This document shows positions 21,740-30,956 of a stretch of DNA of 64,000 nucleotides, in pieces. The translations under genes were made by a program, and so were the position numbers. The notes beneath the pieces are model-generated. The model made no database searches. It was not told where the DNA came from and worked only from the letters and a program-made list of their open reading frames with translations. Origin of the DNA: Ophiobolus disseminans (taxonomy: Eukaryota > Ascomycota > Dothideomycetes > Pleosporales > Phaeosphaeriaceae). Position 1 is the first letter of the stretch. Every line of letters starts with the position of its first letter. The stretch is taken from contig MU006219.1 of the NCBI GenBank assembly GCA_010093685.1, forward strand, positions 1,383,531 through 1,447,530, in the 5' to 3' direction.

Positions 21740-22234
21740 TGCGGCCGGAACGTGGACCCTCCTGCTAAAGCATGATTTCATCCGGTCGAACACCTTCGCG
21801 TGTAGCGATGAGGACCTGGAGCAGAAGGACATCAAGCGGCTTCGGAGGAATGCAATGCTAGGCTTTTAGCTAGATATAAAGAGCCATGGTCAAGCCATCA
21901 ACATGTTGTGTTGAAAAGCGGCCAGTTGTATGCCATCACACAGCGTTGATCATGTATGGTGCCACATATTCGCATTCTTTTTCCGTGCGACGCCCTACCA
22001 ATTGTTTTCCCACAGCTACCGGGCTTGTACTCACGCCTCATAGCTGCCAATCTATGCGATGAACGGGGAGCCACGGTGGCCCTCACATCGTGGGTTTGCC
22101 CTTCGCTGAGAATCGACCTCCACAAAACACGCACCGACATCTGTCCCCAACGTATGTGGTCGTCTATCAGTCCGTCGTGGAAGTTCGAATCACATTCTCG
22201 CGCTGAGTTTCTGCGATCGCAACCTGCCAACTAA
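21740..22234. other. Convergent intergenic region, 0.5 kb
   Basis: Between the 3' ends of the 8-TM gene and the mitochondrial-like gene. A 92-codon plus-strand frame at 21956-22234 has no recognisable product and lies in the 3' flank. Confidence 0.5.
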
Positions 22235-22669
22235 TCAGCAACTATCTCGTATAAGCACTGCTTCAAGATCACGCACCGTATCCAGGAACCGTTCCTCTGC
22301 GCCGGGAATAGGTTTGACACCTATAGCTTTGAAGAGGTAAGGCTCCGTGAGCAATGCCATCAACGTAGCTGCTAGCAAAATCAGACCGCTCTGCGTACGC
22401 TGCTTTTTGCTCAACCGTGGGTTGGCGAAGGCAAATATGAAGCCTTCGGACTCAGGCTGGAATGCGCTGAACATCCCCCCTCGTGATCCGCTTTGCTCAT
22501 TTTCTTTTGTGTTTTCGACTTGGTCCTGAGAATTGTTCTTCTTGGATTCGGGCTCCTTGGGTGGAGGTGGTGGGTCTTCGCGCCCTTGTGGTGGAGGCTT
22601 GCCGCTCGAGGGGCGGAAAAGACAGGCGGTGGTGGCGAACGATCTGCGGAACACAATTGCTCGATTCAT
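22235..22669 (-). CDS. Small probable mitochondrial membrane protein, 144 aa
   Basis: Single exon. The N terminus MNRAIVFRRSFATTACLFRPS is Arg/Ser-rich with no acidic residue, a typical mitochondrial presequence. Next comes a Pro-rich then charged linker (EDPPPPPKEPESKKNNSQDQ), then one hydrophobic segment, SGLILLAATLMALLTEPYLF, and a short C-terminal domain ending RDLEAVLIRDSC. I do not recognise a named family. Probably an inner-membrane single-span protein. It starts 111 bp from a possible small divergent gene at 22781. Confidence 0.55.
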   Translation of the reverse strand: MNRAIVFRRSFATTACLFRPSSGKPPPQGREDPPPPPKEPESKKNNSQDQVENTKENEQSGSRGGMFSAFQPESEGFIFAFANPRLSKKQRTQSGLILLAATLMALLTEPYLFKAIGVKPIPGAEERFLDTVRDLEAVLIRDSC

Positions 22670-22780
22670 GTCGTGGTTGTGCCAGCTGTGGGGTTGACAA
22701 TCGAGAGGAGTGAAGTCGCGAAGTGATGCTACGCGACGCTTCCATGCGACTGCTGCGCTAGTCTTGGATATCCCCGCCTT

Positions 22781-23038
22781 ATGTCCGCCCGCTCATTCTT
22801 CACCCACAAAGTTGACGACTACATCTACGTAAGTAAAAGCTGTTCTAAATCCTAAAACTACTCTGCAGATATACAGGATATCATATTTGATTTCTGGGTT
22901 TCGCGACTTGCGGAGAGCTGGTGTCTATCTCGGCACGGCCTCAACGCACCCCAACGCTATGTTTCCTCAAAGAAGCATTACAAATTTTTTAATCGCATAA
23001 CGTTAAGAATCAGCACACAATATTCTAGTGTCAGCTGA
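22781..23038 (+). CDS. Possible small two-exon gene, 69 aa
   Basis: Candidate too short for a simple frame search. Exon 1 at 22781-22828 reads MSARSFFTHKVDDYIY; a GTAAGT donor at 22829 and a TACAG acceptor at 22876 join it in frame to 22877-23038, which reads DIIFDFWVSRLAESWCLSRH and ends TQYSSVS. The joined product is rich in aromatic and charged residues and could be a small mitochondrial or membrane-associated protein. An alternative acceptor 8 bp earlier gives a less protein-like tail. No family recognised; may be spurious. Confidence 0.3.
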
Positions 23039-23663
23039 TCATATCGAAGTTCTCGTACCACGCTGCATCGGCACTCGATCAGCATCTCCAATACTTCCGA
23101 TATTGCGTCACACCTCGTCCTCGTCATCAACACCAGGGTTCCCATCGCACATCTTCCTTCATGGTTGGTACAAACTAAGCATCCAACTATTGACTCGTAA
23201 GATAGGGCCAGGTGCCCATGGGGAATGCAACGGGAGTGGCACCACCTCTAAAAGCTTGTCGGATATTATCCGAAGCCACTGCAAAGCTTCGCGCAACTCG
23301 GCTCGCTAATGCACAAGTGCTGATTTATGATTTTCTACTTCGAGCCGGAATGCGCTCGAAAAGGCATTCCGTGATGCATTGGATCGGACGAATACGAGAC
23401 GTTGCTGTGGCTGTTGGGATGAGTGGTTGAGCGGACGTCATTGCTGGGTGATCGGCATGGCGTCTGTACGCCTGACTTCATCCTGCAAGGTAACACCACG
23501 AAAATGGCTGGATGAGGCTGCAAGGAAAATTGGCGTGCGGGGAGATGTCGATATAAAAGCGCTGTCTTCCTCGAAGGATTGTTTATCAGCAATCCGACTT
23601 CAATCAACGTCCCACATCTCCTAACAGCCTGTCGCTATCAATCTGCCCGGACATTGGTCCAAC
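23039..23663. other. Intergenic region with promoter of first DUF7907-like gene
   Basis: No gene seen. Holds the TATA box listed separately. Confidence 0.5.
23551..23557 (+). promoter_or_regulatory. TATA box of the first DUF7907-like gene
   Basis: ATATAAA, about 110 bp upstream of the ATG at 23664. The paralogue at 24680 has a TATAAA at almost the same distance. Confidence 0.5.
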
Positions 23664-24293
23664 ATGAAGACCGCATTTTCTATCGCTGCCCTGATTGCAG
23701 CCGCCAGCGCACAGGAGTCATACTACAACATCACCTCCAAGCCCTTCCAGCTTGTCCTGACTTCTGCTGATGGCAGCATCAACGACACCGTATCCACGTG
23801 CCACACCGGCGCAGCTCTCGAGTCCCTCTGCCTCTCAAACAGCAACAGCACCTCAAAGCCAAATCCGTCCCCATCCTCCACCTTCAACTTCAACTCCTCG
23901 ATCTACTCGCAAGCTCCACCCGACCACGCCGACCTCGGTGTCCCAGGCATCCTGACATGGTTCTTGCCCACTGGTAACGCTGGGCTGATCCCTTCGTCGG
24001 TGTACTTCAACTACGACCCATCCACGGATTCTGCAGTCCCAATCTTTCAGCCTGGAAGCGATAGGCCCCAGACCATTGCGTTCAACAACCAGGACGAGTT
24101 GATTGTGCAGGGCTATGTCAACTGGACTGCAAATCCGCCTTCATCCGGAGAGACGTATGGTCTGAAGAGGTGGTTCGCTTGCAGGACTTACTTCTCTGGC
24201 TACCAGTACGATAATCTGGTCTGGGGCTTGGGTGTTGGAAAGCCGGAGAACCCGACATGTGTTGCAGTCGGCGTCAAGAGGGTGTTTGTGTGA
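23664..24293 (+). CDS. Secreted DUF7907-like protein, copy 1, 209 aa
   Basis: Single exon with signal peptide MKTAFSIAALIAAASAQ. The mature part starts SYYNITSKPFQLVLTSADGS and has several N-glycosylation sequons. Conserved blocks shared with the next gene are ITSKPFQL, LGVPGILTW, AFNNQDELIV, KRWFACRTYFSGYQYDNLVW and GVGKPENPTCVAVGVKRVFV. I recall this pattern from a family of uncharacterised secreted proteins (DUF7907) in Dothideomycetes. Four Cys could form two disulfides. Extracellular; function unknown, possibly cell-wall or host-interface. Confidence 0.75.
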   Translation: MKTAFSIAALIAAASAQESYYNITSKPFQLVLTSADGSINDTVSTCHTGAALESLCLSNSNSTSKPNPSPSSTFNFNSSIYSQAPPDHADLGVPGILTWFLPTGNAGLIPSSVYFNYDPSTDSAVPIFQPGSDRPQTIAFNNQDELIVQGYVNWTANPPSSGETYGLKRWFACRTYFSGYQYDNLVWGLGVGKPENPTCVAVGVKRVFV

Positions 24294-24679
24294 GATGCTA
24301 CGAGATGGTGGGGGAAGGAGGCGGTAAAGACTGGCATTACGGTTTACGATAGTGCTATGCAGTTACGACTAATGTGTTTACTGTTTTTATATAAGGGTCT
24401 CAATCAAGCGCGGAGAGGCTCAAGTGTTACATGTATTGAAATGTGTCCTGTGCGGTACTGCAACAAGCTCCTAGACCGGATAATAGATGCCTTGTCTTCG
24501 GTACGCGCAGTGCTAGACTGCACGGGTAATACAAGGGATCGAAGTGCCAAGTAAATCTGGAGTATAAATGCAAGTAGTTCTTTCGATCAGATCCGAGGCT
24601 CTTCCATACCAACGGGCTCGGCTTCATCAGTTCTGTATCTTATACATCATTATCGCAAACCTTCAGACGCGCATTCAGA
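24294..24679. other. Spacer between the tandem secreted-protein genes
   Basis: 386 bp; 3' flank of copy 1 and promoter of copy 2. No extra gene. Confidence 0.6.
24563..24568 (+). promoter_or_regulatory. TATA box of the second DUF7907-like gene
   Basis: TATAAA about 115 bp upstream of the ATG at 24680, mirroring the paralogue. Confidence 0.5.
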
Positions 24680-25294
24680 ATGAAAGTCGCATTCTCCATC
24701 ACTGCTCTCATTGCAGCCGTCAGCGCGCAAAGCTCGCAAGGCTATAATGTCACATCTAAGCCTTTCCAGCTATTGCTGCACGGCAATTTCTCTGGCGTCG
24801 TGAACGTCTGCGACGTTGGCGCAAATCTGAGGAGCCTCCCGACTTTCTGCTTCTATGGCAACAGTGTCAATCTAGAGCCCACAGACCGGACCACTTTCAA
24901 CCTCAATTCCACCATCGATGCGGTAGCTCCATCTAACCGCACCGATCTCGGCATCCCAGGGATACTGAGCTGGTACCAGCCTATAGGCAACCGGGGTCCA
25001 CCTTTCCCTACAGCTCTTTACTTCGAGCATGGCGATTTCGACGGCTTTGGAAATGACGATTGGACTCCGATCATGCGATCCGATGGCTCCTACCGCATGA
25101 AGCCCGACCTCTTTGCATTCAACAATCAGGACGAGTTGGTAGTGTTCAACTCTGCGGAAACTAAGAGGTGGTTCCTTTGCTGGCATAACTTTTCGGGGTA
25201 TCAGTATAACATCCTTGTCTACGGTGTAGGAGTCGGAAAGCCGGCAAATCCGCCCTGTGTTCCTGTTGGTACTATCAAGAGAATTTTCAATTGA
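24680..25294 (+). CDS. Secreted DUF7907-like protein, copy 2, 204 aa
   Basis: Tandem paralogue of the previous gene, same strand and same layout: signal peptide MKVAFSITALIAAVSAQ, then YNVTSKPFQLLLHGNFSG. The conserved blocks LGIPGILSWYQPIGN, FAFNNQDELVV, KRWFLCWHNFSGYQYNILVYG and GVGKPANPPCVPVGTIKRIF align end to end with copy 1. The central region (about residues 95-140) is divergent and carries an acidic loop (DFDGFGNDDW) lacking in copy 1. Four to five Cys, several sequons. Extracellular, function unknown; arose by local duplication. Confidence 0.75.
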   Translation: MKVAFSITALIAAVSAQSSQGYNVTSKPFQLLLHGNFSGVVNVCDVGANLRSLPTFCFYGNSVNLEPTDRTTFNLNSTIDAVAPSNRTDLGIPGILSWYQPIGNRGPPFPTALYFEHGDFDGFGNDDWTPIMRSDGSYRMKPDLFAFNNQDELVVFNSAETKRWFLCWHNFSGYQYNILVYGVGVGKPANPPCVPVGTIKRIFN

Positions 25295-25978
25295 AAGATG
25301 CTAGATTGACCGGCGAGGATACGATATGCGTTTGGACAATATATGGCTGCATGTATACGAAGCTTATAGTACTGTTAATCTATGTTCGTGCCGGCTTACA
25401 TGTGGGTAGAAGAGTGGTGACATAAGCGAGAAAGCAGAGCGCGTGGTAAAATGGCCGGCTGTCAGAGTCATGCTTAGTAAGCCCTGTTAGGCACATCAGG
25501 ACACTATCAAGCGTTCGGAGTTGATGACTTCATCCTCTACACACAAATCGCAACTCTATTACTGTTGTAAATGGCACCAGATGACTGCATCAGTGTTCCA
25601 AAAGCTTGCCCGCTTTCTGGACGCGTCACGGCAGTTACGCGTCAGCCACACCTGGGCACCTTACAAGGACCAGCACAACCTCACTCCTTCGGGATTTGGC
25701 AAGTACTGCCTCCAGTGGCGGTAACCTTGAGTCGAGTTCTTTACAATGTTCCTGCTTCTTAGTGTCTTCGTAGCACCCTCCTTATCGATCGGTGACAGCG
25801 TGTCATTTTCAACATGCCGTCATGCCTTCCACCCACCATGACGCCAAACTGGATCGTTCCTCGGGCCTGCGCTCGACTTCTGTAGCGCAAAACTCAAGCT
25901 TCGATTGTCTCTGCGTCAAAATTGCTCGAGTGCTTGGCGATTACCAGTCTTGCCATTCGTTCTGCATCGACCGCCCTT
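25295..25978. other. Intergenic region, 0.7 kb
   Basis: 3' flank of the second secreted-protein gene and upstream of the PI-PLC-like gene. Nothing recognised. Confidence 0.5.
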
Positions 25979-27366
25979 ATGTTTTTATCGATATCCTCTA
26001 TCCTCAGAGCATTTTTCTTCCTTGCGCAATGCTCTTCAGCGCAGGTTTCTCCTCCTTTGTCTTCTCTACCACCTAGCGACGTTACAAGGAGTGACGTAAT
26101 CTTCTCAGAACTCAAAACGACTATCATTTCCGGAGCGCAAACCGCACCGACGGCATCCTCTGCTCCGTCATCCACCACCACTGAAGCCTTTACAGCGATA
26201 GCAACACTATCCAGCAATGGCATCCATGGTACTGCGTCCGCAATCACGGCCGTCCGCTCAAGGCCCCCTACCACTCGACCTTGCAATGGCTATCCGGAGT
26301 TCTGTGAACGAAAATTTTCGAACATCTCCATGGTCGTCGCGCACAACAGCCCTTTTGTGAAACCGCACAATGTTGCGAGCAACCAACTGTATACTGTTGT
26401 AGATCAACTAAACGATGGGATTCGAGGCTGTGAGTCGTGGAGCCCACGTAAATCAAGACTCTTGTTAACTCTTAGCAAGTGCAGTTCGAAACGCAAAAGC
26501 CCAACACATCCTCTGAGATCCGGCTCTGTCATTCGTCCTGCGAATATCTCGATGTTGGAACACTTGAGTCTTACCTGACCACTGTTCGAGGCTGGCTCGA
26601 TGCGCACCCGTACGAGGTAATCGCGATAATCATGGGAAACAACAATGGGCAGAGGACTCATATCGCTGCGTCAGAATTCATTGCGCCTTTCAAACGAGCT
26701 GGAATGACGAGATACCTCTGGACGCCGCCTGCTCCGACCATGAACTTGACCGAGTGGCCAACACTGGCTGAGATGATTCTGAAGGACAAGAGAGTGGTCG
26801 TGATGCTCGACTATGGCGCAAATCAGACCGAGGCTCCCTGGTTGTTAAGGCAATTCAACTATCAATGGGAGACGCCATTTTCTCCGATCAATCCAGCATT
26901 TCCTTGCACCCAGCAACGTCCCCCAAACCAGACCGAAGACGTGTCGCGCAACAGAATGTACACGCTGAACCACAATCTCAACATCGAACTGTCGCTCACT
27001 GGTGTGAGCGGCCTGCTTGTTCCAGCTTCCGCTCTCCTGGACAAAGTCAATGCCGTTTCAGGGAACGGCAGCTTGGGTCTAAACGTCGAGCATTGCGAGC
27101 AGTTGTGGGGTCGTCCGCCAAACTTCATGCTTGTCGATTATTACAATCGCGGCAATTTTGCCGGGTCGGTCTTCCAAGTGGCTGCAATTGCCAATAATGT
27201 CACTTATAATCATAAAACGTACTGCGGTCCGGATTCGAATAGCGCAGCAAGTCGAATGTCACAGGGCTCTACCGTGTTGTTCTCGTGCTGTATAGTCCTC
27301 TTTCTCTTCTTGGGGCGGGATCTGGGGATATTCACAGGGGGTTTCCTCCTGTTTGCATCTCGCTGA
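25979..27366 (+). CDS. Secreted PLC-like phosphodiesterase (PI-PLC X-domain fold), 445 aa
   Basis: Exons 25979-26429 and 26480-27366; the 50-bp intron (GTGAGT, branch TTAAC, acceptor GCAAG) is the only splice found that joins frames and yields NDGIRGLQ, the motif expected there. N terminus MFLSISSILRAFFFLAQC is a signal peptide. The PLC-like TIM-barrel core shows the first catalytic His in SMVVAHNSPFV, the second in IRLCHSSC, then DVGTLESYLTTVRGWLDAHP and MLDYGAN, followed by FMLVDYYNRGNF. A Ser/Thr-rich stretch precedes the catalytic region. The C terminus is strongly hydrophobic (VLFSCCIVLFLFLG), consistent with a GPI anchor or membrane tail. Family members are presumed lipid phosphodiesterases; substrate unknown. 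Confidence 0.8.
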
Positions 27367-28074
27367 GGAGGGTCAGCTCGCGTCGCATTGGCTTGGCCAC
27401 ACGACCCTGACACCAATTCTAGTGTAGGTAGGTGGGCTTTTGCAATTGGGGCCGTGTAGAGCGACAATGGTGTTCCAGTCGCGCAGCGTGAGGGTTTTCC
27501 CTGTTCGTAAATCAACTCAATCATCTGTTTAGCCTCAGCTCCTTGCTGAGAATAACCCCTGATAAAATGGCCGATGATAGCCTTGCTGATCTCAGCTCTC
27601 GACCGTACTGCATTAACTCCTTTCCCTAATATACAGATGATGCGCTGCGCTAGCATGGATTGTATTCATTTTGTAATTACGAGTCTTTGACTTCAAAGAC
27701 TCAGCGAATGCTAATTCTCCTCTTGTCTTACCACACCACACAACTATACTTCCTCGGAGTCTCTCAACCACTCGAAGATACAGCCCTTCAAGGACCATAC
27801 GATGTTAGCCCCCAGCCCAGTGGCGATATGCTCCGCGCCATCGCGCGTGTCTACTTTATCAGCTCACATGAAACTCAACCCCACGGTATCGACGTTCATT
27901 CCTAATACAACAACAAATCGTCGACTCGCCTATACGAGATCCAAGCTTGACCCGACGGCTCCCTGATTCATTCTCAATGGGTTCCCACTTCTCCTCAGTC
28001 TACTTGACCCTCAGTACAAAGGCCGGCAGTACAAGAGACCCGATTTCGCTCTTCGAGATGCCCGCCGCGATGAC
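27367..28074. other. Intergenic region, 0.7 kb
   Basis: Mostly featureless. The frame of the following ORF stays open back to about 27973 (LLLSLLDPQYKGRQYKRPDF) without an ATG, so an upstream exon may be hidden here. Confidence 0.4.
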
Positions 28075-28806
28075 ATGGCGTGCCTAAGAGACATGTTGGC
28101 TTTTCTAGAGCATGGACAAGTGGGCCGCTTTCACGCCGACACAACCATTCAATTCAACTTCGGAGTCCATAAGCAGGATCCAGTCCTCGGAGCAATTCGA
28201 GCCACAATATCGAAGCTCAAGAAGGAACACCTACATATATTCGAGCCGAAGTTCGAGGTTAAGCCTCTCGATGACGCTTTGCCTCTGTGGCCGGTTGGTC
28301 GGAACTACTTCGGGGTGAAGTATTACACGTTCAACATGAAGGAGGACTACGGATCTAACGTCACGGCTCCCGTCACGGTCTTCCCGTCTGGCGCATATCC
28401 GAGTGCGAACACGATCCATCTATACATCTCCGAGAAGAAGGAATGGATTGCTTTGTCAACTTGGCTGCATACGGCTGTCAGCAAGTGGGCTTTCACTGGC
28501 AAACATGGCGATCGCTTGCAGCGTGGATGGTGGAAGGTCAACGGCAAGACCTTTCCGTTCCTCGGCCTTCCTGCAGAATTGCGCAACAAAGTGTACATGT
28601 ATGCGTTTGAATCAGAGCTCTATCCATTGAGCACGTATCACGCCATTTCCAACCGCGTCAGTGACACAGATAGCCGCCTTACCCTTGGCATAGGGTACTA
28701 TCGCAACACTCAAAGCAGAATTTGTGCCCATACTACACCACGCCTCGTCTGCAGTATGCAGGAAAAGATGTGTCAAGCTCGACTTTGTGCAGTCGCGCTG
28801 GCCTGA
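28075..28806 (+). CDS. F-box-like hypothetical protein, probably incomplete or decaying, 243 aa as read
   Basis: An open frame from ATG 28075 contains FPFLGLPAELRNKVYMYAFE near residue 165, the LPxELRNxIY motif seen at the start of many Dothideomycete F-box-like proteins. Upstream the frame is open without ATG to about 27973. At the 3' side the expected family sequence seems to jump frame: after RLTLGIGYYRNTQ the present frame ends in a Cys/Ala-rich tail, while the +1 frame (28724-29044) reads KLDFVQSRWPDTEGPDV, which is more protein-like. I found no intron that repairs this, so a frameshift is likely. Function, if any, unknown. Confidence 0.35.
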   Translation: MACLRDMLAFLEHGQVGRFHADTTIQFNFGVHKQDPVLGAIRATISKLKKEHLHIFEPKFEVKPLDDALPLWPVGRNYFGVKYYTFNMKEDYGSNVTAPVTVFPSGAYPSANTIHLYISEKKEWIALSTWLHTAVSKWAFTGKHGDRLQRGWWKVNGKTFPFLGLPAELRNKVYMYAFESELYPLSTYHAISNRVSDTDSRLTLGIGYYRNTQSRICAHTTPRLVCSMQEKMCQARLCAVALA

Positions 28807-29197
28807 TACCGAAGGTCCAGACGTCCCGCCATGCAGATATCTCACTACGAAGGGATTGGCGTCACTCCTGGGTCCTATCTCTTACTCAGATCATTTACGG
28901 GAAGTTACCCAGATCAAGCAAATAATTACAAAAGCCGGATATGTCCATTTACACTCTTGCGCAGCAACCGAAAGACTAACGAAGAGATTGGATCGCTCCA
29001 GAGGAAGTATCTTCGGGTTATACTTCTACTTCAGGTGTGTCTAGGGCGTTAGCCGACAGTTCTACACCACTTTTGCCCAAAGTAGTACTAGCTTGGATCC
29101 ACCGCAGACCAGTAATTGCATATATTGCTCTCAGTTTCCTTTTTTTACAGAACCACCGCTGTTATTCTTCACTGCCTATCGTACAGCATCGCTCATC
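28807..29197. other. Region between F-box-like ORF and cupin gene
   Basis: The first 240 bases hold the possible out-of-frame continuation of the F-box-like gene; the rest is the cupin promoter. Confidence 0.4.
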
Positions 29198-29713
29198 ATG
29201 AAGCCTTCGAAGCCCAGCACGTCGGCATCGGAGCGTAACGTCAGGCCCGTCGTACTGCACACCAAGGATATCGATGCCATGGAAAACGAATCGTTTCCAG
29301 ATCCCAGCCACGGGATCGTATCCTGGAAAACATTACTCTCCGCTCCGAAAACACCAACGGACACCTTCACCGTGGGAATCGGTACATGCCCACCCGGATC
29401 TACCACATCTTGTCCTGCGCAAACCATATCTCCCACACCAGGTCATCTGAAACTTCATCGCCATGCTCATCCTGAGATATATTACGTTACCGACGGGAAG
29501 GGACTAGTGACGATCGACGGAATTGAGCATGAAGTGCAGAAAGGAAGCGTGGTCTTTATTCCGGGGAATGCGGAACACGGAATAAAGAACGTTGGAAATG
29601 GGAAGAACAAGTCAGAGGGTAATCTAGTTTGGTTGTATGCTTTTGCAGCCGATAGTTTTGGGCAGGTCGTGTACAGATTCGACGAGCCGGGGCCAGGGAA
29701 GAAGGAAGAATAG
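29198..29713 (+). CDS. Cupin-domain protein, 171 aa
   Basis: Single exon from ATG 29198 (MKPSKPSTSASERNV); an earlier in-frame ATG at 29093 would add 35 hydrophobic leader-like residues. Cupin motif 1 is clear: LKLHRHAHPEIYYVTDGKG, giving metal ligands His-x-His and Glu. Motif 2 is VVFIPGNAEHGIKNVG with the third His. A single compact beta-barrel of about 100 residues fits the small monocupins, whose activities range from DMSP lyases and isomerases to dioxygenases. No signal peptide with the chosen start. The reaction cannot be inferred. Confidence 0.8.
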   Translation: MKPSKPSTSASERNVRPVVLHTKDIDAMENESFPDPSHGIVSWKTLLSAPKTPTDTFTVGIGTCPPGSTTSCPAQTISPTPGHLKLHRHAHPEIYYVTDGKGLVTIDGIEHEVQKGSVVFIPGNAEHGIKNVGNGKNKSEGNLVWLYAFAADSFGQVVYRFDEPGPGKKEE

Positions 29714-30956
29714 GGTCGAAGAAACAAATGATCCAATATTCAAGCCTTTTGGCAACAAAAACAGCTGGTTGTGCAAACCAGACAATTGCACTTCATATAG
29801 TCATGCTGGTGAACAAGAAGTGCTGCAGTGTAAGAACGGAAACGCGTTTCAGCATCACACGGGTTCAACGACTTGGAGACACTACGTATAGATGACCTTG
29901 TAAGGTCAATCACGCTGGCTATGGTAGCCGGGCATGAACTTAACCTTTCTGTATTGTTCTCAGCTGGCTCCGTATATCATTCTCCACTTTTTCGATGAGG
30001 CGGTCGTGTATCTCGGCAATCTCAGGGGTGGGGGGACGTTGCAACCCCGCTTGAGCGATGCAGCCGCGTCGTCTTGCTTGGGACAGACCTCTTCTCTGAT
30101 TTCCACCGCTGAGAAAATCGTTCGCTGTTGCAGTTTGCTACGAATGTTATACCTAAGCTTGGTGGTTGTGGCATGATGCAAAATATAGTATTGAAGGGTG
30201 CGGACAGTACTGTCGACGAAAGGGCCGCTCGCACGTGGCCCGTGCGCGCGTTAAGGCCATCGTGCCTACCTAAACTACCTTCGTAGCTCGGGACCTCGCT
30301 TCTCACAACCACAAACCAGATCACCATGCGCACTCATTTTGCTTGTTTTGGATTTGCGTTTGTGCACAAAGGACGAGTGTGGCGTCTTCGCAAGTATGAA
30401 ACCTAGCGATTTACAACATGCGTCATTGGCCACGTTGTCATACATAGTGGCATGCAACAGCCCGAGCAAACAGGCACACCGGAAGCTCAACAGCCCAGGT
30501 CTTTCCGCAGTTTACTTTCACCAGCATGAGTCAGGCCGTGAGACGATGGCTGTACATGCCCCACTGCTGTTGATATAGGTGTCAAGACGAAGTGGATGCT
30601 TGTAAGTTCATCACAATCACTTACACAGCGCCTCTAATCTAGATCGACGCCAATGTCTCTCAGAGCTTCTTGCCGTGCTGATACAACTCAAGCAAGAAAT
30701 TGTGGTTGCCTAGCTATGCACAGCACTGATCACAATTGTCAAACTGTTTGACCAAAGAGCAGCAGCATGCCCTTTGCGCTCATCAAAGAAAGTCAGTGCT
30801 TGATAACAAATCCCACAGTGCGTCAACCCGGTGGAGCTTGCTTTTGTGATGGTCCGGAGTGTATATAAATGCGTTTCCTTCGCACTTTAAACGTACCATA
30901 CTTCACAAACGATACCACCACAGACTACCATCAACGGAACTCAGTGAAATCAAGCG
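29714..30956. other. Intergenic region, 1.2 kb
   Basis: No gene recognised. The right end carries the promoter of the GTPase pseudogene. Confidence 0.5.
30862..30869 (+). promoter_or_regulatory. TATA box of the GTPase pseudogene
   Basis: TATATAAA 88 bp before the first ATG at 30957. The promoter looks intact although the coding region is broken. Confidence 0.5.
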
